Shown here piece by piece: positions 16,541 to 24,012 of a stretch of DNA of 64,000 nucleotides. The stretch is from Candidatus Intricatilinea gracilis. GTDB lineage: Bacteria; Pseudomonadota; Gammaproteobacteria; Burkholderiales; Burkholderiaceae_C. The notes below the pieces were generated by a model. It was not told the DNA's origin. It ran no database searches and saw only the letters and a program-made list of their open reading frames with translations. How positions within the stretch are numbered: the first letter of the stretch is position 1; the number at the start of each line of letters is the position of its first letter. The position numbers were made by a program, and so were the translations under genes. The DNA is taken from positions 248,001 through 312,000 of the forward strand of contig JADJDQ010000023.1 in NCBI GenBank assembly GCA_016702605.1, read 5' to 3'.

Positions 16541-19471
16541 TCACTGACTTGCCGTGCTGCTGACACTCATCGAGGCAAGACAAGTATTTGAAGTTGTTAC
16601 AGCATCCGATACGTAGCCGATCCAATTCAGTTCCTTCCAGGTACTGGACACCATTGGAAGTTTCGTGACCGAGACCGTGACCGGCTTTTTCGAACTGTCC
16701 GTTACGGTCAAGGACCATGTCCCGCCAGCCACACCGGTTTGAGCGACGATCTTAACGGTGTACCAGGAACCGGCCTTGATTGTGGCAACAGCCTTTCCGC
16801 CGACCCAGAGTCTCCCCTGCAAAATCCTCAGCGACGGGCCAACTTTGTAGGGAACGGCATTGTCGCGCCACTCGTGGATGAAGTTTGTATTGGCGTCACC
16901 AAGGATGCGGAAGGATGAGGTCGTTGTGCCGGTTCGGTGATTCAAATGAGTGTAGGCAAAGGGCTCCCACGGCGCGCTCTGTAAGGAACTATCTGCAAAC
17001 AGCAAGCACTTACCACCGGGCGCCCCGGTTTTCGAAACTACCTGTATATCCTTAGTAGGGGCCGCAGAGGTGTACCGCATCCCTAGGGGTTGCAGCCCTG
17101 TAGACGTGCCGGCAATATCGATCTGCAACGGCAAGGGTGGGGCCAACTGGGCCTGCTGCAATGATGATGCAACGCTCGGTAGCGCGAGTCCATCCTGCGG
17201 CCCGGCGTTCAACAGCGTTTGTGAAAGCACGGCCGAAACGTCTGCGTTCGCACCTTGCAAAAGCACGCCTCTGGGATCTGTTGTCGTGGTTAGCGCCATG
17301 GATTGTTGCGCACAACCGGCCCCGCACTTCGAGGCGTCAGTGGGAAGCCCCTGCACATTGGGAAGTATAGAATTCCCCCCGTACTGAACATCTGGGGCAG
17401 TAGCAAATTTCAGAAACGGAGAAACTACCTTGTTGACAATGGTATTGTTTGCAACCGACAACCGTGTGAGGGGATCAGAGCGCGAAACCTGTAGCTCACC
17501 TAAATCGCCATCTGCAAATATGTTGCCAGAAACCAGGTTTGTCCTGCCGTAGTGCAGATGATATGCACCGGAATCGGTCCCGACAACAACATTGTTCTGA
17601 GCAGTCATGCCACTGGAACCCTCATCGTTATACAGACCCCACGCCCCAGCACCAAAGCCTTGATAAGCACGAACCTCGCGGATGACGTTGCCGGTCACCA
17701 AGGTTCCGGGAGCCTCGCCCAATGTATAGATTGCCCCCAGGTCACTCAACTCACCACGCCCAATGTTTACCAGAACATTGTTTCTAATGACGTTTCTGCC
17801 CGAAGTAGGCGCAGTTGCATATCCCCACTTCCAGCCGACCGAAATGCCTGAGTATGATGTGTTGGCAATCAGATTTTGGGATATCTCGTTGTCAAACGAC
17901 TGACCGACCCAGATACCAACTGCACCAGGGAAGATCTTTCCAGTTTCTGTTACTCGATTGTTCGAGACGACGTTTGCACCTGTAGCGTTTGGATCTTCAG
18001 GCAATTGGGTTGGGAGACCAATCCTGATGCCTCCTGCGCCAGTGTCAGTAATTTCATTGCCTGAAACCACGGAATCGCGTACAGACTCCCTCAGCCACAA
18101 TCCGTAGCCACCAGTTCCGCTGACGTTGCATTTGTCAAATACGATATTTCTGGCAGCGTCCACTTCGATTGCGGCGGATGTACCAACTGCCGCTTGTGAA
18201 TCCAGAAAGCCGACATCAGGCGTTTCAAATCTTGTATGAGCAAAGCCGATATTGCGAAACTGCAGATCATGAACATAGTCATTCAATGCAGCATTACCTT
18301 GCACTGAGAGCAGGGTTGCGACAGTTGGCATGACGGCAGTCACATTCTTGCCAGCGTCTGCTGCATCGGCTATATATCTTACGCCCGTGGCATCCCAGAT
18401 CCATTCACCGCTGGCATCAAGCGCAGAGGTAGTATTCTCGATAAAGTAACGCTGGTCTGCTCCGAAGGTGAGAAACGGCCATTTGGCCCGGGGCGAGACT
18501 CGAATTGCACCAGCAGGCACGGCGACGTCGTTGAAACGATGGAGCCCAGAGGTCCATGACTGTCGGATGTTGACCACGGCTCTCGCTCGGTCACTTGCCG
18601 TCAGTGATTTCATCCATGTTGCATTGCTCTTGGTGGCGACAAAGGCCTCTTTGCCGCGGTCGGCAACCGGTTCAGCAGTCGCTGCAACAGCCTGCTGGAC
18701 AAACCAATAGCTGCCAGCATTCGGCTGCCGCGCCAAGGTCGCTCGCTTTCCACTGATGAATAGTTGACCTGCACCCTTCATCTGCGTAGGAACAAGCGAT
18801 TTCGGGGAAGGAAATTGAACGATACTTCCGGCCGCTGCTGCCCTCACGGTACCCAATATCTCACCACCCGATATGAGCACGGATCCAGGCGTCTGTGCCA
18901 TGTAGGTGACCGGCGCGCCCTGAATACCTGAGTCACGCGGGTCAAATGTCCAGGTTGCTTTCACCTGATATGTACCTGGTTCGACAATGACATTGATGGG
19001 CCTGCGTGCAGTGATCCCCATATTCATGTCGACAAGTAGCTGACGGACCTTCCCCTGTACTGCGGGTAGGCTTTGCAAGGGTCCGTCATTGGTGCCGGTC
19101 ACGACAGTTTGCGCTTGGCCACTCAGTGCATCATTTCCAGTTGTCGCAACATACAGATTGATCGCTGGGGCAATTGCATCTAGGGTCACCGCCGTGATCC
19201 GTGGACGACGCTCCAGTCCCGGCTCGGGTGATAGCGATGAGACCGGCTTGGCGTCGTGGCCTGCCGCCATCGGGTCAAACTTGCTTACGAGTTCGGGCGC
19301 AGGGGCCGATTGTTGAGGTGACCTCAGTTCCTCGGCGCCGATCATCGACTGGTCAGAAGATGCAGAGGCATCTCCCTCCACGCCCGCGCCACCTCCGCAC
19401 GAAGCCAAGATGGCAACAGCCAAGGCCATCGGCATCTTTAGTGTGAACTGTTTCACAAGGGCTGGGGGCAT
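16541..19471 (-). CDS. Parallel beta-helix lipoprotein
   Basis: A 976-residue protein with a lipoprotein signal (MALAVAILASCGGG; lipobox LASC), so probably anchored in the outer membrane. A Ser/Ala-rich spacer of about 60 residues follows. The remainder parallels the 12909-15533 protein block by block: GQLFISGKRATLARQPNAG, ARAVVNIRQSWTSG, the beta-helix region (NVVSNNRVTETG, DNEISQNLIANTS, RNVIRNNVLVNIG), and the terminal domain with HEWRDNAVPYKVGPSLRI. The family is unassigned here; the beta-helix suggests polysaccharide binding or cleavage. Its codon use is less GC-rich than its paralogue, suggesting a different history. The gene is monocistronic, with 5' DNA reaching into the toxin-antitoxin graveyard. 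Confidence 0.8.
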   Translation of the reverse strand: MPPALVKQFTLKMPMALAVAILASCGGGAGVEGDASASSDQSMIGAEELRSPQQSAPAPELVSKFDPMAAGHDAKPVSSLSPEPGLERRPRITAVTLDAIAPAINLYVATTGNDALSGQAQTVVTGTNDGPLQSLPAVQGKVRQLLVDMNMGITARRPINVIVEPGTYQVKATWTFDPRDSGIQGAPVTYMAQTPGSVLISGGEILGTVRAAAAGSIVQFPSPKSLVPTQMKGAGQLFISGKRATLARQPNAGSYWFVQQAVAATAEPVADRGKEAFVATKSNATWMKSLTASDRARAVVNIRQSWTSGLHRFNDVAVPAGAIRVSPRAKWPFLTFGADQRYFIENTTSALDASGEWIWDATGVRYIADAADAGKNVTAVMPTVATLLSVQGNAALNDYVHDLQFRNIGFAHTRFETPDVGFLDSQAAVGTSAAIEVDAARNIVFDKCNVSGTGGYGLWLRESVRDSVVSGNEITDTGAGGIRIGLPTQLPEDPNATGANVVSNNRVTETGKIFPGAVGIWVGQSFDNEISQNLIANTSYSGISVGWKWGYATAPTSGRNVIRNNVLVNIGRGELSDLGAIYTLGEAPGTLVTGNVIREVRAYQGFGAGAWGLYNDEGSSGMTAQNNVVVGTDSGAYHLHYGRTNLVSGNIFADGDLGELQVSRSDPLTRLSVANNTIVNKVVSPFLKFATAPDVQYGGNSILPNVQGLPTDASKCGAGCAQQSMALTTTTDPRGVLLQGANADVSAVLSQTLLNAGPQDGLALPSVASSLQQAQLAPPLPLQIDIAGTSTGLQPLGMRYTSAAPTKDIQVVSKTGAPGGKCLLFADSSLQSAPWEPFAYTHLNHRTGTTTSSFRILGDANTNFIHEWRDNAVPYKVGPSLRILQGRLWVGGKAVATIKAGSWYTVKIVAQTGVAGGTWSLTVTDSSKKPVTVSVTKLPMVSSTWKELNWIGYVSDAVTTSNTCLASMSVSSTASQ

Positions 19472-19887
19472 GAGGACCTCAAATTAGGGTTCTGGTACGT
19501 TGTCGGTTTGCGTTCACTGACAGTCACACGCCAATCCCTTGGGGACTTGCGCATGCAACCTATTGCGGTGGGCGCGTTTGACGTGAGACAAAGTCGAAAG
19601 CAGTTGGTGGATTGTCGAGACCCACCTGATGGGCGACCATCCCATGTATGGGGTGACCAACTGAATGTTTCTGAATTGCGAGCGACAGACGGCAGCACCA
19701 AACTTGCGAACAGGTTCACGAATGTCTGCCGAAATGCTCGAATACACGGGTGACTACCAATCGTCTCAAAGGAGACCGTGCCAGGTCTCGAATGCTTATC
19801 TCGGGCAAATTCGTACCGCCTGCCAGTCATTTGATGGGAAAATGCTCCCATGCATAGGCCGTAGTGGTTGGGTGTTTCTCGATACCT
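19472..19887. other. Upstream region of the beta-helix lipoprotein gene
   Basis: About 415 bases without a supported gene. It should contain the minus-strand promoter of the lipoprotein gene. Short inverted repeats are visible (ATGGGA-N6-TCCCAT near 19838-19855, and a CCATCCCATGTATGGGG palindrome near 19638). No identifiable protein fragment was found before the remnants that start at 19888. Confidence 0.4.
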
Positions 19888-19940
19888 GACGGACGACTTT
19901 GGCCACGTCACGTAACCGCAGGTTGATCTGGTTGGTACAT
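19888..19940 (-). pseudogene. Fragment of a nucleotide-sugar epimerase gene
   Basis: The minus strand encodes INLRLRDVAKVVRQVS, which aligns with NNLRVRDVAEVVRQVV of the epimerase gene at 24526-25559 (plus-strand bases 24781-24835). The DNA agrees at most positions over about 50 bases, then similarity stops. It is an isolated fragment with no start or stop. Confidence 0.65.
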
Positions 19941-19945
19941 CGGGT

Positions 19946-20128
19946 CCGGCGAGTGATGTGGATGTGTTGGTTGCGTTTGCCATCTGCGTCTGAACGCGAA
20001 TCGTCGCAACCCGAAATCGGCTCATTCATGCTTACCTTGGCATCGACCTGGACACGGTGTGGAGCATCGTGCCGGACGATGTGCCCCCGCTGATCGGCGA
20101 ATTGAAGTTGTTGCTGGCTGAACAGTGA
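19946..20128 (+). pseudogene. Collapsed MNT-HEPN toxin-antitoxin remnant
   Basis: Three pieces of the MNT/HEPN pair at 22721-23345 are joined after two deletions. The first is the nucleotidyltransferase core GPASDVDVLVAF (19946-19981). The second is the MNT/HEPN junction DNA (GCCATCTGCGTCTGAACGCG). The third is the last third of the HEPN gene, corresponding to VATRNRLIHAYLGIDLDTVW and LIxELxxLL, ending in TGA at 20126-20128. Frames are broken and no functional product is expected. Confidence 0.8.
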
Positions 20129-20156
20129 TCAGGGAGGGGCAGGAGGGTTGGTAAGC

Positions 20157-20290
20157 CGTCGCGGGTCAGGCAACCGCCGCCGATGGCCTTTGACGCATCT
20201 TGATGTGCCTGTACCAGTTGGTGGTATCGCTGCGCGGTGTGTCGACAACTCGCCGCGCTGCAGTTGGCGGGTGATGCGGGCTGTGTCCGC
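20157..20290 (-). pseudogene. Second epimerase fragment (3' end)
   Basis: The minus strand contains ARITRQLQRGELS, matching VEQITRQLQRGELC at the C-terminus of the epimerase at 24526-25559. DNA similarity continues through the 3' end (CGCGGGTCAGGC-ACCGCC in both places). It directly follows the MNT-HEPN remnant. At the other end of the island, the MNT fragment at 24481 directly precedes the epimerase 3' end. The same junction partners therefore occur at both edges. Confidence 0.65.
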
Positions 20291-20386
20291 CAGTCGTGGT
20301 GTGTGAGGCGTACAACGCCCTTGATCCACTGGGTGGCAAGTCGGGTGTGACGTCCTAGTGTTGGGGCAGGCAGGATCAGGGGGCGC

Positions 20387-20950
20387 GTGGTGACAACCAA
20401 AAGGGTGAAGGCGCCATTGCTGTACAAGGGGGCGGGGCCCGGTACACATTGGCATGTCAACGATGCGATGGTGCATGGGTTTGCCGGGGGTACCTTGGTG
20501 GCTACGGGCAACTCGGTGCTGCAGCACATCGGGCACTATTCGTTCCCGTCGGCCTTCCTGTCGTTTTCGATGTCTTTTGCGGTGGCGCGGGCGTATGCCT
20601 TGACCGGGCCGGGTGGCTTGGCCACGGCTGGGGCGCCCGGGTTCGTGTACACGGTGGATCTGTCGCAGATTGCCACGGCGATCGTGTTGACCGACCCGAT
20701 ACAAGGGATACGGTCGGGGGTGAGCGGGGCTTTCGCGCACGATCACAATGGGGGGCCTGCCCTGATGGGTGAGGTGGCCAGGGGGTCGGGTGCCTACAGT
20801 GCGGCGCATCAGCCAGGTGGGGGTGCGCTGGAGACACCGGCGGTGTCTCTGGCCTTGAAGGCGTTGATCTACGCGATACGCGACGCCGAGGTGCTGATTG
20901 CCGCCACGGTGCCCCGCGCGGCGGTGACGCACAGGCAGGCGGTGTACTGA
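20387..20950 (+). CDS. Unknown protein, possibly ADP-ribosyltransferase-like, paired with a small partner
   Basis: A 187-residue protein I cannot assign with certainty. It starts at GTG 20387 with a GGGGG-rich stretch upstream. Near residue 12 it has LLYKGAGPGTHWHVNDA, in the middle FLSFSMSFAVARAYAL and GFVYTVDLS, and near the end IRDAEVLIAATVP. This order (Y-K-G/H near the N-terminus, an S-F-S strand with a following Ala/Tyr helix, a terminal E-V-L strand) resembles ADP-ribosyltransferase folds, but that is a hypothesis from pattern only. A 79-codon gene follows after 53 bases and both lie among toxin-antitoxin genes, so a toxin or effector role is plausible. A fragment of a second copy precedes the second partner gene at 21788. 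Confidence 0.55.
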   Translation: MVTTKRVKAPLLYKGAGPGTHWHVNDAMVHGFAGGTLVATGNSVLQHIGHYSFPSAFLSFSMSFAVARAYALTGPGGLATAGAPGFVYTVDLSQIATAIVLTDPIQGIRSGVSGAFAHDHNGGPALMGEVARGSGAYSAAHQPGGGALETPAVSLALKALIYAIRDAEVLIAATVPRAAVTHRQAVY

Positions 20951-21003
20951 CTGACTGTCTGATTTGACGACTGACCACTCATCATGGTGCGAGGGTGACC
21001 GCA

Positions 21004-21243
21004 ATGGACGTGTTGACGCTGGATCTGAATTCGATCGACATCGGCAGCGGCGTCGTAGCCGAACAGGCCTGGATTCTCGAGGGGCCGATCGTGCTGATCG
21101 GCACGGTGGCCGGTGCTTCCGGCCATCACCTCAAGTCGCGTTTCGACGTGCAAAAGGGCATGTTCATCGATCCGCTGCCGGGCGTGCGGCTGCAGTCCGG
21201 CCTGACCGAACTGGCCAGTGTGGTGATGGCGGCGGCGCAGTAG
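21004..21243 (+). CDS. Small partner protein, copy 1 (candidate antitoxin/immunity protein)
   Basis: A 79-residue acidic-to-neutral protein of unknown family (MDVLTLDLNSIDIGSG, LEGPIVLIGTVAG, FDVQKGMFIDPLPGV, LQSGLTELASVV). A GAGGG ribosome-binding site lies nine bases before the ATG at 21004; a GTG three codons earlier is less likely. It follows the 187-residue gene in the same direction, as an antitoxin or immunity gene might. Two more copies, at 21788-22051 and (truncated) 23365-23523, have nearly identical sequence. That is the main reason to regard it as real and maintained. Confidence 0.65.
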   Translation: MDVLTLDLNSIDIGSGVVAEQAWILEGPIVLIGTVAGASGHHLKSRFDVQKGMFIDPLPGVRLQSGLTELASVVMAAAQ

Positions 21244-21292
21244 CTGGGCTTTTGCTACCCGGCTGCCTGGACATGCTGCTGTCGGAGTTCAG

Positions 21293-21397
21293 TCAGAACA
21301 GCTCGCTGTGTGACCCGGTTCTATCGTGCCTCCCGGAGCACTTGATGCGCTTCTTGTCGGTCTTGAACTGGCTGGTCTCCTTGAGTGCCCTCGACAT
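21293..21397 (-). pseudogene. Truncated YafQ/RelE-like toxin
   Basis: Directly downstream of the RelB-like antitoxin, an ATG at 21397 opens MSRALKETSQFKTDKKRIK followed by SGRHD, the typical beginning of YafQ-type mRNA interferases. After about 25 residues the similarity stops and a TGA occurs at codon 35. The catalytic C-terminal half is missing, so the toxin is inactive. The eight-base gap after the antitoxin stop is normal for this operon type. Confidence 0.7.
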
Positions 21398-21405
21398 CGG
21401 TCAGG

Positions 21406-21639
21406 TCACAACTCGTCGAGTGTGGTGTCGGTGACCCGACCTTTCCTGGCTGCCTTGATGGCCGCGAGTGTCTTTGCATTCGGGCGCGGCACTTCGATGG
21501 GCAGCCCGCCGGTTTCCACGACGCTGCGAAGGAACAGTCGAATAGCGGTGCTGACGTCCAGCCCGGCCGCCTTCAGCACGGCAGCGGCGTCTCGCTTCAG
21601 CTCGGGCTCGACTCGAGAACGAACATCGACAGTCAACAT
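21406..21639 (-). CDS. RelB/DinJ family antitoxin (orphan)
   Basis: A 77-residue ribbon-helix-helix antitoxin. It begins MLTVDVRSRVEPELKRDAAA, continues LKAAGLDVSTAIRLFLRSVV and ETGGLPIEVPRPN, all standard for the family. An AAGGAG ribosome-binding site precedes the ATG at 21639. A GTAGCTAC palindrome at 21670-21677, just upstream, could be its operator. Its toxin partner (21293-21397) is truncated, so this is an orphan antitoxin; it might still neutralise or regulate related modules elsewhere in the genome. Confidence 0.88.
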   Translation of the reverse strand: MLTVDVRSRVEPELKRDAAAVLKAAGLDVSTAIRLFLRSVVETGGLPIEVPRPNAKTLAAIKAARKGRVTDTTLDEL

Positions 21640-21689
21640 AGGTCGCTCCTTGCCCGCTTGATTGGTGGTGTAGCTACAGTGTAGCGCTC

Positions 21690-21775
21690 GAAGTCCGGGG
21701 CTAACGGGGCTTTCGCCCATGATCACGATGGGGACAGTTGACTGATGCGCGAAGTGGCCAAGGGTTCGGCATGCG
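21690..21775 (+). pseudogene. Remnant of a second 187-residue-type gene
   Basis: DNA from about 21690 to 21775 matches the segment around 20716-20790 of the unknown gene at 20387 (shared GGGGCTTTCGC, ATGATCACGATGGGG-like and GAAGTGGCCA blocks), with an in-frame stop and deletions. It runs directly into the GCGAGGGTGACCGC leader of partner copy 2. So the gene pair was duplicated as a unit and the large gene of the second copy was mostly deleted. Confidence 0.7.
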
Positions 21776-21787
21776 AGGGTGACCGCC

Positions 21788-22051
21788 ATGGACGTGTTGA
21801 CGCTGGATCTGAATTCGATCGACATCGGCAGTGGCGTCGTGGCCGAGCAGGCCTGGATCCTCGAGGGGCCGATCGTGCTGATCGGCACGGTGGCCGGTGC
21901 TTGCTGCCATCACCTCGAGTCGCGTTTCGATGTGCACAAGGGCATGTTCATCGATCCGCTGCCGGGCGTGCGGCTGCAGTCCGGCCTGACCGAACTGGCC
22001 AGTGTGGTGATGGCGGCAGGGTACCCGATCAGCCGGCGCTGGGCCACTTGA
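21788..22051 (+). CDS. Small partner protein, copy 2
   Basis: 87 residues from the ATG at 21788, with the same GAGGG leader as copy 1. Residues 1-76 are nearly identical to copy 1, differing at only a few positions (for example CCHHLE for SGHHLK). The C-terminal residues YPISRRWAT replace the end of copy 1 and are encoded antisense to the end of brnA, so the tail is a junction product. Its large partner upstream is destroyed, making it an orphan. Confidence 0.55.
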   Translation: MDVLTLDLNSIDIGSGVVAEQAWILEGPIVLIGTVAGACCHHLESRFDVHKGMFIDPLPGVRLQSGLTELASVVMAAGYPISRRWAT

Positions 22052-22253
22052 TCTGGACGCGCCTGTTCTGAGCAAGGCAGTCGCGCAGGTACAGATTGAT
22101 GAGGCTCTGGTAGGGGACGCCAGACTCGGCGGCCATGGCCTTGAAATACGCCACCACGTCTTCAGACAGCCTCATGGTCACCGGTTTCTTGAGCTTGGAC
22201 GCGTAGGGATTCTTGCGCGCCTTCATCGTCGAGAAGTCGTATTCAGCTTTCAA
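22029..22253 (-). CDS. brnA: BrnA-family antitoxin
   Basis: A ribbon-helix-helix DNA-binding antitoxin of about 74 residues: KAEYDFSTMKARKNPYAS, KKPVTMRLSEDVVAYFKAMA, then SGVPYQSLINLYLRDC. The most natural start is a TTG at 22253, where homologues begin MKAEYDFS; an upstream in-frame TTG at 22271 lies inside the brnT remnant. Normally BrnA is expressed behind BrnT and represses the operon. Here BrnT is cut short, so BrnA is an orphan if expressed at all. Confidence 0.8.
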   Translation of the reverse strand: MKAEYDFSTMKARKNPYASKLKKPVTMRLSEDVVAYFKAMAAESGVPYQSLINLYLRDCLAQNRRVQIKWPSAG

Positions 22254-22332
22254 CGGTTTTTGCCTCTTCAAAGGAGACTTGATGCTTCTTCAGGTTCGAC
22301 GAGGCCTTGGACGGATCCCACTCAAAACGCAT
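22243..22332 (-). pseudogene. brnT: Truncated BrnT-family toxin
   Basis: The ATG at 22332 starts MRFEWDPSKASSNLKKHQVS and continues FEEAKTV, the characteristic N-terminus of BrnT RelE-fold ribonucleases. It then ends at codon 30, where the sequence runs into brnA. About two thirds of the gene, including most of the active site, was lost in a deletion joining brnT to brnA. Confidence 0.82.
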
Positions 22333-22446
22333 GTGTACATTGTATTGATGTCGTCGTTTGCCGGGTAGGTGTCAGGCAGCCGCTGCCGATCGCCGAGCTC
22401 AGCCGCTGGGGTCCACCTAGCCGTTCAGCGCATCGCCATCAGTTTG

Positions 22447-22898
22447 CAGCATCGTGCGGGCATGGATCGCACGGAAATCTTGCAGTTGCTGGGCTCACAC
22501 AAGCCGGTTCTGGCTCAGCGTTTCGGCGTCATTCGTCTGGCGCTGTTTGGTTCGGCCGCGTGCGCAACAGCGGGGCCGGCGAGTGATGTGGATGTGTTGG
22601 TCGCATTCGATGGGCCGGCCACTTCGGCGCGCTACTTCGCGAGGCGGCATCGCGCCGAACTCAGCCGCTGGTGTGTTTGCCGTCCATCGCAACGCCTTCA
22701 GTTTGCGGCATCATGCGGGCATGGATCGCGCGGAAATCTTGCAGTTGCTGGGCTCACACAAGCCGGTTCTGGCTCAGCGTTTCGGCGTCATTCGTCTGGC
22801 GCTGTTTGGTTCGGCCGCGCGCGCAACAGCGGGGCCGGCGAGTGATGTGGATGTGTTGGTCGCATTCGATGGGCCGGCCACTTCGGCGCGCTACTTCG
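22447..22898. repeat. 259-bp-offset direct repeat containing the MNT 5' half
   Basis: Bases 22447-22639 and 22706-22898 are almost identical direct repeats (offset 259 bases). Each includes the leader, the start codon and the first 59 or so codons of the nucleotidyltransferase gene. Weaker similarity extends upstream (AGCCGCTGG in both). The offset is not a multiple of three, so reading through both copies is not meaningful. Confidence 0.85.
22462..22639 (+). pseudogene. Truncated MNT nucleotidyltransferase, copy 1
   Basis: From the ATG at 22462 it encodes MDRTEILQLLGSHKPVLAQ and the catalytic GSAACATAGPASDVDVLVAF, differing from copy 2 at only two residues in this part. Similarity ends after ARYF, where the leader of the second copy begins. 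It lacks the C-terminal third of the domain and is not followed by its own HEPN gene. It is most likely non-functional. Confidence 0.8.
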
Positions 22899-23011
22899 GC
22901 CTGCAGTTCTACCTCGAGGACCTGTTGGGGCGTGATGTCGACCTCGTGACGGAAAAGGCCTTGCAGGACCGCCTTCGCCCCTTTGTCGAGCGTGATGCCA
23001 TCCGCGTCTGA
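22721..23011 (+). CDS. MNT-domain nucleotidyltransferase antitoxin (MntA-like)
   Basis: A 96-residue minimal nucleotidyltransferase. The GSX10DXD active site is intact (GSAARATAGPASDVD). Such proteins neutralise a HEPN-domain RNase by transferring AMP to a tyrosine near its active site. The C-terminal part (YLEDLLGRDVDLVTEKAL, then ERDAIRV) is complete. The last 17 bases overlap the HEPN gene start. Copies or fragments of this gene occur at 19946, 22462 and 24481, but this is the only full one. Confidence 0.88.
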   Translation: MDRAEILQLLGSHKPVLAQRFGVIRLALFGSAARATAGPASDVDVLVAFDGPATSARYFGLQFYLEDLLGRDVDLVTEKALQDRLRPFVERDAIRV

Positions 23012-23345
23012 ACGTGAATCGAGGTTCTACCTCGAGGACATGCTGTTGTTTAGCGAGCGGGTACTCGCTTACACGAACGGCATCGACCAAGCCTCCTTGG
23101 CGTGCGACCCCATGCGGTACGACGCCACACTTCGCAATCTCGAGTTGATCGGCGAGGCCGCCACCCATGTGCCAGATGAGACGCGCTTGCGCGCGCCGGC
23201 CATTCCTTGGCGACAGATCGTCGCAACTCGCAATCGGCTCATTCATGCCTACCTTGGCATCGACCTGGACACGGTGTGGAGCATCGTGCAGGACGATATT
23301 CCGCCGCTGATCAGTGAGCTGAGGGCATTGCTGGCCCGATCTTGA
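22995..23345 (+). CDS. HEPN-domain toxin (HepT-like, DUF86)
   Basis: A 116-residue HEPN RNase-type toxin beginning MPSASERESRFYLEDMLLFS. It carries the conserved RX4HXY motif in RNRLIHAYLG; Arg and His form the RNase site and the Tyr is the known target of the MNT partner. The ATG at 22995 lies inside the end of the MNT gene, so the pair is translationally coupled. Both genes look intact and could be an active toxin-antitoxin module. Confidence 0.88.
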   Translation: MPSASERESRFYLEDMLLFSERVLAYTNGIDQASLACDPMRYDATLRNLELIGEAATHVPDETRLRAPAIPWRQIVATRNRLIHAYLGIDLDTVWSIVQDDIPPLISELRALLARS

Positions 23346-23364
23346 CGTTGCGAAGTAAGCCGCT

Positions 23365-23523
23365 ATGGGCGTGTCGACGCTGGATCTGAAGTCGATCGAC
23401 ATCGGCAGCGGTGTGGTGGCCGAACAGGCCTGGATCCTCGAGGGGCCGATCGTGCTGATCGGCACGGTGGCCGGTGCTTGCGGCCATCACCGCGAGTCGC
23501 GGTTCGATGTGCACAAGGGCATC
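23365..23523 (+). pseudogene. Small partner protein, copy 3, truncated
   Basis: The ATG at 23365 opens MGVSTLDLKSIDIGSGVV and continues with LEGPIVLIGTVAG and FDVHKG, nearly identical to copies 1 and 2. The match stops at about residue 53 and a frame of unrelated sequence follows, running antisense into vapC. It starts 19 bases after the HEPN stop. No copy of the 187-residue gene precedes it. Confidence 0.75.
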
Positions 23524-23616
23524 CACGGCGCCACATGCAGATCTGCTGCGGTCGTGGGCCTTGTCGAGGGGCTGATCGCCGTACGGTACTCCGCTCGCGT
23601 CACTCACAGGGCCGGA

Positions 23617-24012
23617 TCAGATCACCTTGACGCCCGGCAGCTTGCGCATGCCTCGGTCGAAGGTAGCGGTGAACTTGCAACCCTGCCGAGCATGTTGGGC
23701 GATGACCAGGCAGTCGGCGAATCCGCAGGAGTTCGCTTCGAACAGGGATAACGCTTGCGCGACAGCTTCGCGATCTTCGAAGGCAAACGCAGTCTCCTCC
23801 AACAGGCTGCGCACCGCGATCGACTGGGCGTGCTTGTCCTGTTCGAAGGCCGACTTCAGCGTCCAGATGGCCTCCACCAGGACGACATCAGTCACCAGCA
23901 ACGAACCAGGCGTGCCGCCATGTTCAGCCAACAGCGCATCTACGCGCTTGTTCTGAGCCGGGTCATCGTCGAGCCACAGGCGCAGCAGGATGTTGGTGTC
24001 GATGCCGATCAT
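23617..24012 (-). CDS. vapC: VapC family PIN-domain ribonuclease toxin
   Basis: A 131-residue PIN-domain RNase. The four acidic active-site residues are in MIGIDTNILLRL (Asp), VVLVEAIWTL (Glu), CGFADCLVIAQ (Asp) and TATFDRG (Asp). VapC toxins usually cleave tRNA or rRNA. The ATG at 24012 overlaps the vapB stop by one base (TGATG), so expression is coupled. Both partners appear intact, making this probably functional. Confidence 0.93.
   Translation of the reverse strand: MIGIDTNILLRLWLDDDPAQNKRVDALLAEHGGTPGSLLVTDVVLVEAIWTLKSAFEQDKHAQSIAVRSLLEETAFAFEDREAVAQALSLFEANSCGFADCLVIAQHARQGCKFTATFDRGMRKLPGVKVI

Noticed and set aside
20129..21004. A 291-codon minus-strand frame covering the unknown 187-residue gene
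   Set aside because: It begins with the epimerase fragment and then runs antisense through the plus-strand gene; it has no coherent domain.
22369..22845. A 158-codon frame spanning both MNT copies
   Set aside because: The second half reads the repeat in the wrong frame. The repeat offset of 259 bases is not a multiple of three.
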